64,000 nt of DNA, from contig NC_045149.1 of the NCBI RefSeq assembly GCF_008831285.2, positions 9,202,417-9,266,416 on the forward strand, read 5' to 3'. The stretch's first letter is position 1. Each line of letters begins with the position of its first letter. The DNA comes from Nymphaea colorata (Eukaryota > Streptophyta > Magnoliopsida > Nymphaeales > Nymphaeaceae). A program made the position numbers and the translations under genes. Below, one piece after another: positions 10,801 to 20,964 of the stretch. The notes beneath the pieces are model-generated. The model saw nothing but the letters and a program-made list of their open reading frames with translations. It was not told the DNA's origin and ran no database searches.

Positions 10801-13800
10801 CGTTTGTTTTAAGATAACCCACATATCTCGGGCAGTCCTCTTACTAATATCCATGTTTTAACTTGGTTGTCCTCAAGAAACCACATGTGCCACACTGGGC
10901 TAGCCTCAGGTGGTTCAGTCCTCTTTCCATTGACATAGGCAATGCGCCCCAACCAACAATTCCCATAGTGATGGCAGCAGATCAACACAAATAATTATCT
11001 TTGGTGAGTCGAATAATAGTAACTTGAACAGGAATGTTCTTAGTTCTAGGGCTCCCGACATCTAGTTGATACATACAAACAGGGGTTTTCCTCAAATCTT
11101 CCATCTTAATGCAGCAGTAAACCAACAGAGAGTATACGTTTTACTAATGGCTGACGCTACTAAGGAAGAAGCATTAACCGCTGCTTCTCTGCAACAAGTA
11201 CCAGAATCTGCTACGAGTACCAGGAAAAAAGGCAAAGAGGCATGTGGCCAGTGCAGGCCATGACGAAAGCTAAGAAGACGACAGTGGACGATGGTAGTAG
11301 AGGCAAATATCCTTCGGCTGTTGCTGGTCGACATTCAATGAAAAATACAATAGGCGAAACTGTCAATGGGGGCAACACCAGAGCTCCACAGCAGTGGCAG
11401 AGGAGCGACGTTAACACCGGCAGTGGCGAACAACAACGATGCAGGGAACAACAACAATGGTAGCAGGGACACCTGGAACAACAGAGGCAACGTCGGAGCT
11501 TTATGATAGAAAGGAGCGACGAGCGACAGTAGAAAGGGCAACCGGCGACACAACGATGGGCGACGATAGGCAACAGTGAAAAGGGTGACCGGTGACATAG
11601 TTGACTGGTGACACAGCGAGGGCGACGACTGGGAAGACGTAGGCAACAACAACAATTCAAGCGAAGGCAGCAGGATCGCAGGTGACAACTGCAGCTCAGG
11701 TGACGGCGGAAGAGTCCCAGCGACAACGATGGCAGCTGAGGATGACGTCGTGCAAGAGGACAACGTTGTGTGAGGTGACTACCGGAAACCCCAAAATGTG
11801 GACGACAGAGGACGGCTGGAGACTGAAGGAAAAAAGGTTGGTCTCATGCACGATCAACACCAGCGATGGTCGGATTCACGCCCAAAAAATAAGCTCAGAA
11901 ATTCGGCTTTGATACCATGTTGAACAGAAAAAGCATAGGGAACACAAAAGGTAACGTGGAAAACCCTTAACATGAGGAAAAAAACACAATATTAGGAATT
12001 GATTCTAGCGCTCACCAGCTGCCGGTCCCTCTCTCTCTCTTAAATCTCATTCCACTTCAAATTAGGGTTACACAGGTTATTTAAATAGGACCCAACATGG
12101 ACTGCTCGTTTAGAATGGGTCGGATCGGGTCCAGACCTGGACCCAGTCATACATAACACGTCAGCAGTTACAAATCAGGACAATTGCTAATGTGGGATAT
12201 GTTGAACGTAAAGATGGAAACCTTGAACATTTCTAAAAATTTTTGATATAGGACTATCCTCAAGTCCTTTCTCATATATGTAGGGCACTCAACTCAACAC
12301 TTCCCCTACCCCTCTCCCAACTCCTCCCACAGCCCCGCACCCCCAACCTTCACCACCCCGTGCCCCCACCACATAAGCCCACACTCACTCAACAACATTA
12401 AGGCATATGCATCCACTTGTCTGCAATCTTGGGTCTGAATAATGAATTTGGTTTTGGTGCCTAGTGTAGTATGCCCATAAAAATTAGCAAGGTCCATATC
12501 CATAAACTTTTTGTTAGTGACCCTCATCTAGGAGGCTAAAGAGATACCTTTATCCCCCATTCTGGCCATTGCCCCTACCATGACCATTTTTTTGCACTCT
12601 AGCACTTGATTGATATGCTTGTTTGCTCTTTTTCTTTAGCAGCCAGAGTAGTACCGAAAGTGTTAACTGAAAAAGTTGTTAGGTTTTTCTACTCTTGGCA
12701 TGGAAGTTAACCATATCTAAAACTCGGAGCAGTAAAGAGATCAAAATGTCCTATTTATGGTATGTGCAGCCATCACTATGAGTTCCAAAGGTATTTATGA
12801 GCTCAGAATTTTTTTACTCACGAAAAAAAGAATCAAAAAATTATCCATATGGATATTGGGCCATCTTGGACTTGAAGCAGAGACCTCACTCTTGAAGTAA
12901 ATCATTGCACCTACGATCCAACCAATTGGGTGAGAATCAATAGATTTTTTTGGAGGAGCGATTCATCCTTCTCGAATGCAGCATACAACCCTCCGTTGTA
13001 CTGTGCTCTCCAAGTGTGCTTGTTCCCCTCTTCTTCCTTACCAATGAATGGCAAGTCTTTGTGAAATAACTCCGATGAGAAGAAAAAAGAAGGCGTTAAG
13101 AGACCCTCCTGGCCCAACCCTAGACACTCTAAGATCGTTTTCCAAACCTGCTCCCATCTCGAGTCAAAGATAGATAAATAGACACATCCCATTGCATTGA
13201 TCGGGGGGCGCTCGTAGTGACTAAGGGGGTCGGAGACCAAGAAGTGAGTTATTTATACCAAACATTCTTCTTATGGCTAGATCCAATATCCTGGTCCTTG
13301 TAGAAAAAGAATTTCACATTCTTCCTTTCATTTATGGGAAGGAAAGATTATGGAAATCCTATTGATTGCTGCTTTCTCCAGACCTCCGGGAAAAGCATGA
13401 AAAAAGGCTTGAATGGTCCGATCCCTCGGTCACCCCTTTCATTTTGGGGTGATCTCGTTTTTTTTGGTATGTGAAAATGCGTTGTTAGGTGCTCCGTTTT
13501 TCCCATTCAGGCCAAACCTAAACCCGTGCTCGAAAGTAGTTGTCCATACATTGATAAAGGATGTATGGATTCTCGAGAAGAGTGGAGCCGTGGTAAACAC
13601 CCCCCCCCCTTCCTCCCCGAACCGCCCAGATGTGTATGTGTTTGTTTCTAAGTTCATGTTAAATATGCAAATATTCATTATAAACTCATAAAGGGCATGG
13701 ATACGAATTTAGTAGTGTAAAACTTTGGATTTTATTTAGAAAAAACAGACACTTTGTTTCTAAGTTCATGTTAAACATGCAAATATTCATTATAAGCTTA

Positions 13801-16800
13801 TAAAGGGCAAGGATATGAACTTAGCGGTGTAAAACTTCAGATTTTATTTAGAAAAAACAGACACTTTGGGTTGTGAGTTAATCACACCATTTTATTGAGA
13901 CAATGAAATGAGAGTCTACATATTTCCTCAAAAAACTAAAAAGAAAGCATATCTCAAACTTCAATTACTTTGAGAAGGAAAACAATCAAAAGGAAAAAGA
14001 AGGATGACTGCTAGCACTTTTTCAATACTTTACTTTGAACTGTCAAAAATGTAATAGAATTTGAACATCAAATTAGGCAAAGGCTGCATATGGCATATAT
14101 TTTTGCTAGCCTTGCTATCATTTGTTACAACAAAGATAAACTAAAACTCACACTTCACATTCAAATGCAATGAAACCCTAAAAATTTTGGACATTTTTTT
14201 GTAGAAAAAGGAACACTTAGGGTTGTCAGAGTCATTCAAACCATGTCCATTTGATTGAAATAATTAAATCAGAGGTGACATCTACTCTCAAATAATAATA
14301 AGAATAAACACAGTTCAATTACTTCGAGGAAGACATTAATTGAACTATCAAAAGCAAAAAGAAAGATGACCGCTAGTAGTTCTTCAATACCTTGCTTTGA
14401 ACTGTCAAACTGTAATAGAATGTAGTTGTGTAAATTGATTGAGAAAGGCTGCATACGGCAACTACTTTTGCTAGATTTGGTACCATTTATTGTGATGAAG
14501 ATAAACAACAATTCTTGCTCCACATTCGTAAACCATGTGATGAGTAGGGGTCTATCTCTACCAAGCTTGCTTTTCAAAAATAACAAACTATGAGTTAAAA
14601 CATAAAAGCTTACAGCATGTGTAAGGTGTCATTACCTAGCAAAATCAGTGAGAAACAAAATATACTTGTCATTGTGCTCATTTTAAATTTACAATGAAGA
14701 CATAAGAGCAAGTACAGTTCTCGAATGAATAGTTAATGATAAATCTGCTGTTGTCATCATGTTCCTGTGCTCATTCCATCTAAGATTTGCTGTCATTTGC
14801 GTAATATAACTGAAGGCTTGCTGGCTACCAGATGGCCCAGAGATTCTTCTGTTTTTTGGCCCTCCAGTAGATTCCCTTTCTGAAATCATGTTTAAACAGA
14901 ATACGTATTTATCTTTGGGCATGCTTCTAAAACATTTGCATCAATACGTGAAATTGCTCTCACAATATAGATAAGCATTATTAGAAAATTAGAAATATGT
15001 AATCTGTCCAGTAACAATATAAATAATATGTTGACATTGATGATGAAATAATTGAGCATGATCCTCTTGGATTCTAGCTTATGCTTTTGCACGTCTAATT
15101 GACATGTATGATGAATTTGCATTTTCATTTCAACTTCTTTGGACATCTTCTTCAAGGGCCTTATCTTGTGGCAACCTGATCAGTGGTCAGGATGTAGATT
15201 CCTATTCTAAAATGTACTAGTGGAACACAAAGCATCGAATTAGCTCAAACATTATTTTTCTTTGAATGCTATCATGCCAGTAAAAGTTATGTTTGTGTTC
15301 CTTAATGTGTACACCTGCTTTATTCTATACATGCCTACTCTATTCTGTGATATGGGATGTTTAGATTCTCCAGGTTGCATTTTACCATTAGTGAATTGCA
15401 ACATAAATCGACTAAGGTGAATTTTCTCGTATAACTACGTTTGAATCACCTTCATTTCATTATTGCTATTTGAAGACCCTAAATGACTTTAAAATGCACC
15501 CTACTCTTATGGAAACCCAAGTTTAATTCATTATTTTGCTGAATCAGGAAAAGAATTGCAGGAAAGGGCAGTTTTGTGCTGAGAAGCTGAAAGGAAAACG
15601 AGTTGTTGAACTTGGAGCTGGTTGTGGACTGGCTGGATTTGGTGTGTTTTTGTTTTCTAATGCATCTGCACTCTAATATTCACATTTCCACTTGGTCCGT
15701 GCAACTTTTTCTGAAACCCTCAGATGCACCTAGATTGGTGACATTGGCCAACCTGTATTGCTTAGCACTATGAGAATCACTATTTTAGCATTGTCACATT
15801 ATCGATGTTAAATCCAACAAATCCAAATATATGAAACAAGAAGATTCAATGTTATTTCAATCTGCATGAGAGTACATCAGCAGCAGCAGCACTCTTCACG
15901 TCATTCTCTTCTTGTGTAAAGAGAAAGTTACAGCAATAGGGAACAAAACCCTTACTAATACTCTACTAAAGACAGTAAAATACAAGGCCACCCTTAGTTA
16001 ATAAAAGACTGACCTCACTTACCAGGGGTAAAACTGTAAACTAAGTTAAAACATATTACATTAAGAGGGACATAAATAATCTTTGCCTAACGTGAGCAGA
16101 ATTAGACCTATTAACTTTAACAATCGACTCATTGACCTAGTTGACTGTTGTGCTAGACAGATTGAATTATCAGTGAAATCAAGGCAGTCCTTCAATTGTT
16201 TGCCTGAAATCCATGTTTTTCTCTTCTTTTTTTCTTCACAATTTATACTTTGAAGTACTTTAGACTTAGAGAGTAATCCATGTTTTGAAGGTGATGCTTT
16301 AAAAGTTGTTATCGTAGGCATGGCAATTCTGGGATGTGATGTTATATCAACAGACCAAGTTGAAGTCTTGCCCCTGCTTATGAGAAACGTTGAGCGGAAT
16401 ACTTCGAGGATCACACAAGCTACAGGAAATTCGTGTTCAGGTCTGTTCTCTGCTATTGCAATAAGTTAATTGATCTGGAAGGATTTATTCTTCATGCATT
16501 ACATTCATAACCTTTTCAGACCACGGAAGAGAAGTATTGAAAGCAATAAGAAGTGTTATGCTGTATGACTGTGCTACTTAATCCTTGATACCAAAGTTAA
16601 TAACTTGTATTTATTGGATGTACCATTGTGTGAGCTATGAAATCTGTACATTTAAAATGCTGTCCTTTTACCAAATTTGCATTGTCTTCTTTTTCCATTT
16701 ACTTTTAGGTTTCAAGTGCAGACTCTTTTGCTTTTGATTTTACTAGATGTGGTATGGTGTGTTCTCCATGTTTTCCTTTTTTGGGAACAGCATTCATTTT

Positions 16801-19800
16801 TGTTGGTCTATAGACTGAGTTGCACTTTGAATATCTTTATCTTGAGAGAAAATACAGTGTGATTTAGTTTATGATTAAATGGATATGCTGTGAGAATTTA
16901 CTCCTATAGGGACAAAAGGTTACTGATGCGAACATTCTTGAGCTAGAATCTACTACAGAAAAGAAGTTGAAAAATATGAAGAAAAAAGTGGAGGAAGAAT
17001 AAGATGCCAATAAATACATGATGGTTATCTTGTATCAGAAGAATATAATTTTGACTTTGCATTAGGGAATAGCATTTTTTTTAGCTGAAGGCAGAACTGG
17101 TCAACATTGAGAGCAAGTATAAATCATTTATAGTTAAAGAATTAAAGTAGCTTAAATATGCCATTTGATGGACATATAGGGCCAAAGAACTTGCATGTAA
17201 CTTCTGATAACAAAATTTCTGGTTCTAACTTCAACCATCATTAGCTAGTTAGTTGCATGAACACCAGTCTTCAGCTTGGTTAAATTGTTCATATCTTGGA
17301 AAAGACTGATCTAGTCTAACTTGAGCATTGTGTAAAGTCATTGATTGGCCTTTAAAGCCGGAATTGATTGCACTTTGCAAGAATGATGTTTTTTCTGTTG
17401 TCTCTTAACTTCTTATTCTCTTACATTGGTTCAGCCTCTTTCGGTTCCATTGAGGTGGCAGAACTGGACTGGGGGAACCAAGATCATATAAGAGCTGTTG
17501 ATCCTCCCTTTGATTATATTATTGGCACAGATATTGTGAGTTGGTGATTGAATAGTCTTTACTGTGAATATGTAGCTGTTAGACTATCAGTAAAATTGTC
17601 AGCTTCATTTCAAGCATCTTTTACTTTTTAGAGTAACCAATGGGTGTATGGCATGTAGAAATTAAGTTCATTGTCATTTATTTTAAAAATGTTTTCTTCT
17701 TCAAATTTCGGCATCTGTGGCCACTGTTATCTAAGCCTTCTATCCAGACCAGGTTGGGGTCTCAAAGACAGATCCATGGCCAATTGTTTGTTTCATGCAA
17801 CTAATTTGACCACGTATTCACTTTGGACTGTGGACAGTGGAGCATGTTGGAAAAAATATATAATGTTACCAGACAATCTGCAGCTTTGTGCTGTGCATCA
17901 ACTCACAAAATCATGTGTAGCTTCTTCAATAATTTTTGACCATGTATATTTTGTTGTGGTAGGCTCTCAAGCTTAACACAATAATCCTGTCTAAAATGCT
18001 TTAAGCTCTCATTCAATTTGCTCTCTAAGAGAGCTCCTGTTGTCAAATGCTTTGTTGATTCTCCAATCCTATTTTGTGCATATGGTAAAAACATTTTCCA
18101 CATGTGGAAGCATTAGGGGCTTTAAATGATTATATTTATATGTAAGAGCTCAACAGAATTGATCCTGTCCAAACTGCTTTAAACTTCTTTCTATTTGATT
18201 TTCTAATGAGCTTGTATCTGAAAAAGCTGTGCTGATTCTCCACTCCTAGTTTTTCACATTGTTAAAAATATTCCCATCCACTCATGGAAGCATTCGGAGA
18301 TTTAAATGATTATATGTGATTTTAGTGAGGTTTGTGAGTTGTCATCGATGTCAACAAAAGTTCTGTCATGTATGTTAAAACACAAGAGCAGACGCTCTTA
18401 TTATCACAAATGTTCCAGGAACATAGATTTGCTCCTTCTGCCCCGTTGGATGTCAGCCACAATTCATTTGTGGTTCCAAGGTGTTTGATCTTAAGGGGAT
18501 CACTCAGTTGGTGACATGGTCTTTGTTCATAAGAACTAAAATGAACATTGAAAATCTGACCTGCTGACCTAAATCTGGTCCGTGTTGATGGTAGAGGACA
18601 GACTACCTGTCTCTTGGATGCTGTAGCTGCATCACATTGTATGGGAAGCTCTTCCTAATAGTGTAAGCAGATTAGGGCACAAAAAAGCCTAACATGCCCC
18701 TAAATATAGAGAATTAGATCAGATCCATATTAGGTCCATACATGAAGCACCAAATATGAAATATCACATCTTAACAACCTCCCTCAAGCTGCGCATGCAT
18801 TTGTGTCATGCTCAACTTGCTGAGTTGCTTCTAAATTCTAAGAAACCAAAATCTCCTTATGGTTACCCTTTAGTGAATGAATTTTCCAGTGTACCTTGCT
18901 TCTAGCTCTTGCTCTTGCTCTTCTCTGCTGCCTAACAAAGTGTTGCCTATATCAATGTGTTTTGTTCTTCCTTTCTAGATGCCATTCAATGAAATTTTAA
19001 TAGCTTTTTTGTTATCATAGAATAAAATGGGTTTTAGTAAAGCTTCACCTAACTCAAAGATAAGAGACTTGATTCTCTACCCAGGAGGCAGAACACACTA
19101 CATTTAATGGAAAAAAAGTCAGGAACCGTAACATATAATAAAAGAAAGGTCAGGATCCATAAAAGAAAAGAAGAGCTATGCACCAGCAACATTTCCTGCT
19201 CTTGTACCATATTAGAACATTAAAAATGTGACCTGCTGCTGCACTGAATCTGTTCTGCATTGGTAGTAATCTTAGTAGAGGACTGAACATCTGCTCTTTG
19301 GTGCTGCAAGGGCTTCATATATCATGCATAACACTTCTTTATATTATAAACATATTAGGGAACAAAAAGTTCACAATACCCCTACAAGGGTATCGCTGGA
19401 TGAAATCTGTATTAGCTCCATTCTCAAAAAGCTAAACATATAAATTTCACTCTTTAACAACTAACACCCTATAAATTCCATCTTTTCGGTGTGAGAATGG
19501 AGAAATTTTATCAGTATCGGTTTGATAGCTATAGAGTATTTAGTCATGGACTTTATAGATGTTTTGGTTATTAATCACAACAGCTAAAATTATTAAACAT
19601 ACTCTCTGGTATTTTATTGTAAATTAATGATGCCTCCTCCATGGCTCATTACGTGCTAAGGTTTGCTGGCTCATATGATAGTTGGCGCTTTTATTCAGAA
19701 TGGCTTTTTTTAATCATCTCCATATGCTGTCCTGATTTAAGATATTAAACCGCTTCAAAATTCATGTTTTAGGTCTATGCTGAGCATCTCTTGGAGCCAC

Positions 19801-20124
19801 TTTTCATGACAATTCTTTCTCTATCTGGACCTCGAACAACAATCATGGTGACTATTTGGCCTCCTTGTTGAATTGGCAACTTGTTATGTGCATGAGCAGA
19901 TTATTAATGTCCGAACATGCTTTCTGACAGCTGGGAAATGAACTCCGTTCTACCACATTGCATGAAAAAATGATGAGAATTTGGAAGAGCATTTTTGAGG
20001 TGAAGCAGGTCCCCAGAAAAAAGGTAGTGTATGTGTATCTATATATGAGTCAATATGTGTGTGTATATGTATGGAGAAAGAGAGGGGAGGGCTTGACCAA
20101 AAACCCGACATAAGAGGAGAACCA

Positions 20125-20157
<33 letters not shown>

Positions 20158-20459
20158 TGCATGCATGTGTATGTGTGTATTATAGTGTTTCCTTAGTCGT
20201 ACTTGATGGACCTCAATATCATTCCATGCAGATGGATAGCAAGTACCAACACGTGAACATCCAGCTATTCATAATGAAACCAAAATGTCAGACGGGAAAT
20301 ATAGGAGGTGCACACCAGATGCTCAATTTGGAGGACGGAGGACCTGGCTGTGTAAAGAACAAAAGTCTAGAGGTTATAGGTGGTGAAAGTGCTAATGAGG
20401 AGGAATTTGCTAACGACAATGAAGAGATAGATGGAGAAGAAGAGGCAGCAAGCAGCTAG
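1831..20459 (+). CDS. METTL21-type SAM-dependent protein-lysine methyltransferase, nine coding exons
   Basis: Predicted exons: 1831-1844, 2793-2859, 3034-3099, 15548-15641, 16318-16440, 17435-17535, 19773-19847, 19931-20023, 20232-20459 (TAG). All junctions have GT-AG borders and matching phase, giving about 286 residues. Seen: the N-terminal [14 protein letters not shown] stretch (about residues 36-49), SAM-binding motif [15 protein letters not shown] (68-81), the CDVISTDQ acidic strand (87-94), and [10 protein letters not shown] (148-157), the family's substrate-side motif. It most resembles the plant group that I associate with Arabidopsis At1g08125. Such enzymes methylate lysines on chaperones, VCP-like proteins or elongation factors; the substrate here is unknown. 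The C-terminus carries an acidic extension of about 60 residues ending in EEEAASS. The first exon encodes only MQDD plus two bases and is the weakest call. Exons 2 to 9 are firm. Intron 3 (3100-15547) is swollen by transposons. Confidence 0.88.
3650..5711 (-). mobile_element. Ty3/gypsy retrotransposon relic (integrase end plus primer-binding site)
   Basis: On the minus strand, 4170-4325 reads as integrase core: [20 protein letters not shown] then a [20 protein letters not shown] stretch, matching the gypsy DPRF...H(P)QTDGQ segment. Further on (3880-3930) comes [11 protein letters not shown] and (3735-3770) PFTVIKR, the usual integrase C-terminal order. Frameshifts and stops are frequent. At 5700-5711 the complement reads TGGTACCAGAGC, a primer-binding site for initiator tRNA-Met, so a 5' LTR probably begins just above 5712. 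Gag, protease and reverse transcriptase are missing, so the element is internally deleted. A hAT-like MITE (4557-5002) is nested in it. It lies in intron 3 of the methyltransferase gene. The low-coordinate boundary is approximate. Confidence 0.68.
4557..5002. mobile_element. hAT-like MITE, CTATGTCAC family, copy A
   Basis: The left end CTAAGTCAGATGGGTAC and the right end GTACCTATGTGACATAG are inverted to one another. They are flanked by the 8-bp direct repeat ATGGTCAA (4549-4556 and 5003-5010), the target duplication length typical of the hAT superfamily. Both ends carry repeated GTACCC-type subterminal motifs. The 446-bp body is AT-rich and has no transposase. Confidence 0.82.
5813..6062 (-). 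repeat. 3' LTR of the copia element
   Basis: A 250-bp terminal repeat running TGTTGAACAG to ACGTCAACA on the plus strand. It is paired with 11918-12166 and adjoins a polypurine tract (complement of CTCCCCCTCAA) at 6063-6073. Confidence 0.93.
6090..7693 (-). pseudogene. Copia reverse transcriptase and RNase H relic
   Basis: Minus-strand frames give [20 protein letters not shown] and the VGSK end (7409-7693), then [38 protein letters not shown] and [12 protein letters not shown] (7079-7375). This is the copia RVT_2 domain in order. The YVDD box is degraded to YVDK plus a stop (about 6965-6985). RNase H ends with a [21 protein letters not shown] stretch and [10 protein letters not shown] just before the purine tract. 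Stops and frameshifts separate the blocks, so no polyprotein can be made. Confidence 0.88.
8228..9115. mobile_element. hAT-like element, CTATGTCAC family, copy B (nested in copia)
   Basis: Ends GTATGTCACACGGATACG (left) and CTCGTGTGACATAG (right) are inverted. The flanking 8-bp duplication is CATACGGT (8220-8227 and 9116-9123). At 888 bp it is the longest member. Inside on the plus strand is an exon-like stretch with ATG at 8442 and a GTAAG donor near 8520, then after an intron-like gap an open stretch 8678-8920 whose end is acidic ([15 protein letters not shown]). This resembles the first and last pieces of a hAT transposase gene with the middle deleted; that reading is inference. It is inserted between the reverse transcriptase and integrase parts of the copia element. 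Confidence 0.8.
9221..9541 (-). pseudogene. Copia integrase core relic
   Basis: The minus-strand frame gives [20 protein letters not shown], then [20 protein letters not shown] and [10 protein letters not shown], the rve integrase fold of copia elements. The expected aspartate of the RTDNG segment is replaced (RSNNAHKY), so the catalytic triad is broken. It is separated from reverse transcriptase by the nested hAT-like element. Confidence 0.87.
9787..10470 (-). pseudogene. Copia gag zinc knuckle and protease/GAG_pre-integrase relic
   Basis: 10288-10470 (minus) includes [20 protein letters not shown], an intact CX2CX4HX4C retroviral-type zinc knuckle. 9787-9996 reads [20 protein letters not shown], the typical stretch after the copia protease. 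The DXG active site region (about 10090-10140) is out of frame. Upstream gag (10480-11060) is recognisable only in scraps. Confidence 0.8.
11918..12166 (-). repeat. 5' LTR of the copia element, with primer-binding site at 11906-11917
   Basis: A 249-bp repeat paired with 5813-6062. The adjoining plus-strand GCTTTGATACCA is the complement of TGGTATCAAAGC, the initiator tRNA-Met primer-binding site. Confidence 0.93.
12167..12856. other. Intronic spacer, no recognisable gene
   Basis: Begins with the copia target duplication. Contains a C-rich stretch (about 12300-12375) and a minus-strand open stretch 12306-12527 without recognised similarity. Nothing can be assigned; it is probably old transposon debris. 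Confidence 0.4.
12857..13635 (-). pseudogene. Nuclear plastid DNA insert: trnI-GAU 3' exon and intron (ycf68 region)
   Basis: Read on the minus strand, 12857-12891 is the 3' half of plastid trnI-GAU (GAGTGAGGTCTCTGCTTCAA then GTCCAAGATGGCCCA). It is preceded, up to about 13635, by the group II intron of that gene including the 3' part of the ycf68 region. I recognise it from memory of chloroplast inverted-repeat sequence. Differences from that memory (for example CCCGTGAAG to CTCTTGAAG, a lengthened C run near 13598-13607) are mainly transitions, as expected of a methylated, decaying nuclear copy. The 5' tRNA exon is absent. The open frames at 12911-13240 and 13439-13678 are chance readings of intron sequence. 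It lies in intron 3 of the methyltransferase gene. Confidence 0.88.
13641..13867. repeat. Tandem duplication, two units of about 112 bp
   Basis: Units 13641-13752 and 13753-about 13867 share TTTCTAAGTTCATGTTAAA, ATGCAAATATTCATTATAA and TTTATTTAGAAAAAACAGAC with scattered substitutions. They directly follow the plastid insert. Confidence 0.85.
13868..14570. repeat. Diverged tandem duplication, two units of about 350 bp
   Basis: Unit one (13868 to about 14219) and unit two (14220 to about 14570) both begin GGGTTGT, share GATGA(C)CGCTAG-like and TTTGAACTGTCAAA blocks in order and then AATGTAATAGAAT-like sequence. They are clearly homologous but diverged. Function unknown; intronic. Confidence 0.7.
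16905..17190 (+). pseudogene. Decayed coding fragment with coiled-coil character
   Basis: Within intron 5 of the methyltransferase gene, 16911-17000 translates as [19 protein letters not shown] then [10 protein letters not shown] and a stop. After a gap, about 17082-17150 gives [20 protein letters not shown]. The alternating charged/leucine pattern suggests a coiled coil interrupted by stops, perhaps a retrocopy or captured exon. The family is not recognised. Confidence 0.35.
17965..18320. repeat. Diverged tandem duplication, two units of about 175 bp
   Basis: 17965-18138 and 18146-18320 align along their length: CTGTCTAAAATGCTTTAA versus CTGTCCAAACTGCTTTAA, TGGAAGCATT(A/C)GG, and a final TTTAAATGATTATAT in both. 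It lies in intron 6 of the methyltransferase gene. Confidence 0.75.
18529..19459 (-). mobile_element. Internally deleted copia relic with two LTRs
   Basis: Related segments about 18529-18776 and 19210-19459 (both ending TTAACA on the plus strand) act as LTRs. At 19198-19209 the complement reads TGGTACAAGAGC, a primer-binding site, and at 18778-18788 there is a polypurine tract complement (CCTCCCTCAAG). The remaining 430 bp between them includes a minus-strand RNase H remnant ([14 protein letters not shown]) with stops. The LTRs are strongly diverged, so this is an old insertion. It lies in intron 6 of the methyltransferase gene. Confidence 0.68.
20127..20155. repeat. (GT)n microsatellite
   Basis: About 14 GT units followed by GCATGCATGCATG, in the last intron of the methyltransferase gene. 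Confidence 0.95.
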
Positions 20460-20691
20460 TTATCAGATGAATGGGAGGTGAGGAGATCTGGTGCATTGGC
20501 TGCTGCTCTACTTAAAAACGTAATGATTAAATGAAAGAGAGGACTCACAAATTTTTTTAACTTGGTAACCAGTTCATGGCAGTTTATCCTCAACAATGCA
20601 TACCATTGTGACAATTTTTGGTTTGCAATTAATCAATTTACAACACGCTTATTTATCATCAGTTCTTTGAGGAATTTTGTTGTGTACTACA

Positions 20692-20964
20692 ATTATGAGA
20701 TAATATACTGGTTTGAGGTTTTCTGTATTTTGAAACTTTATTATTAGGTAGTTATTTGAATTTTTAAATACTTATTGGACTCTTTATGGAAGGGGTTAAA
20801 CATAACCTAATTAGTTCTTTTTATTCAATTAGAAGTGAAGGAGTCATAACTTTCAACGTGCCCCTTCTCTCTCGTGACTTTTCTCGTTCTCTCTTCTCTA
20901 CGTTCTCTCAACTATCTCTCTCTTCTATGTCTTCATTCTTACTGATTTGACATCAAAGTTCTAT
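20692..20964 (+). repeat. 5' LTR of the plus-strand copia
   Basis: Aligned by eye to 29963-30241. Its termini are more decayed than those of the 3' copy (the final CTCAACA reads TTCTATA). Confidence 0.78.

Larger units (their letters stand above)
5813..12166 (-). mobile_element. Full-length Ty1/copia retrotransposon with 5-bp target duplication
   Basis: LTRs lie at 5813-6062 and 11918-12166 and are flanked by GTTAC (5808-5812 and 12167-12171). In element sense (minus strand) the order is 5' LTR 11918-12166, primer-binding site TGGTATCAAAGC at 11906-11917, a GC-rich leader and gag (about 10250-11900), protease/GAG_pre-integrase (9787-9996), integrase (9221-9541), reverse transcriptase (about 6930-7693), RNase H (about 6090-6600), purine tract at 6063-6073 and 3' LTR 5813-6062. 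I counted about 21 substitutions plus one indel between the LTRs by eye, so it is not recent. Coding regions are broken. It sits in the 12.4-kb intron 3 of the methyltransferase gene, antisense to it, and itself hosts a hAT-like element at 8228-9115. Confidence 0.93.

Noticed and set aside
11211..11763. Minus-strand Cys/Leu/Ser-rich frames of 142 and 171 codons
   Set aside because: They overlap in different frames within the GC-rich leader of the copia element between primer site and gag. No family match; treated as leader sequence.
12911..13240. Minus-strand open frame of 109 codons looking like a protein gene
   Set aside because: It lies wholly in the plastid trnI-GAU intron sequence and runs toward the tRNA exon; it is a chance frame in an organelle-derived insert.
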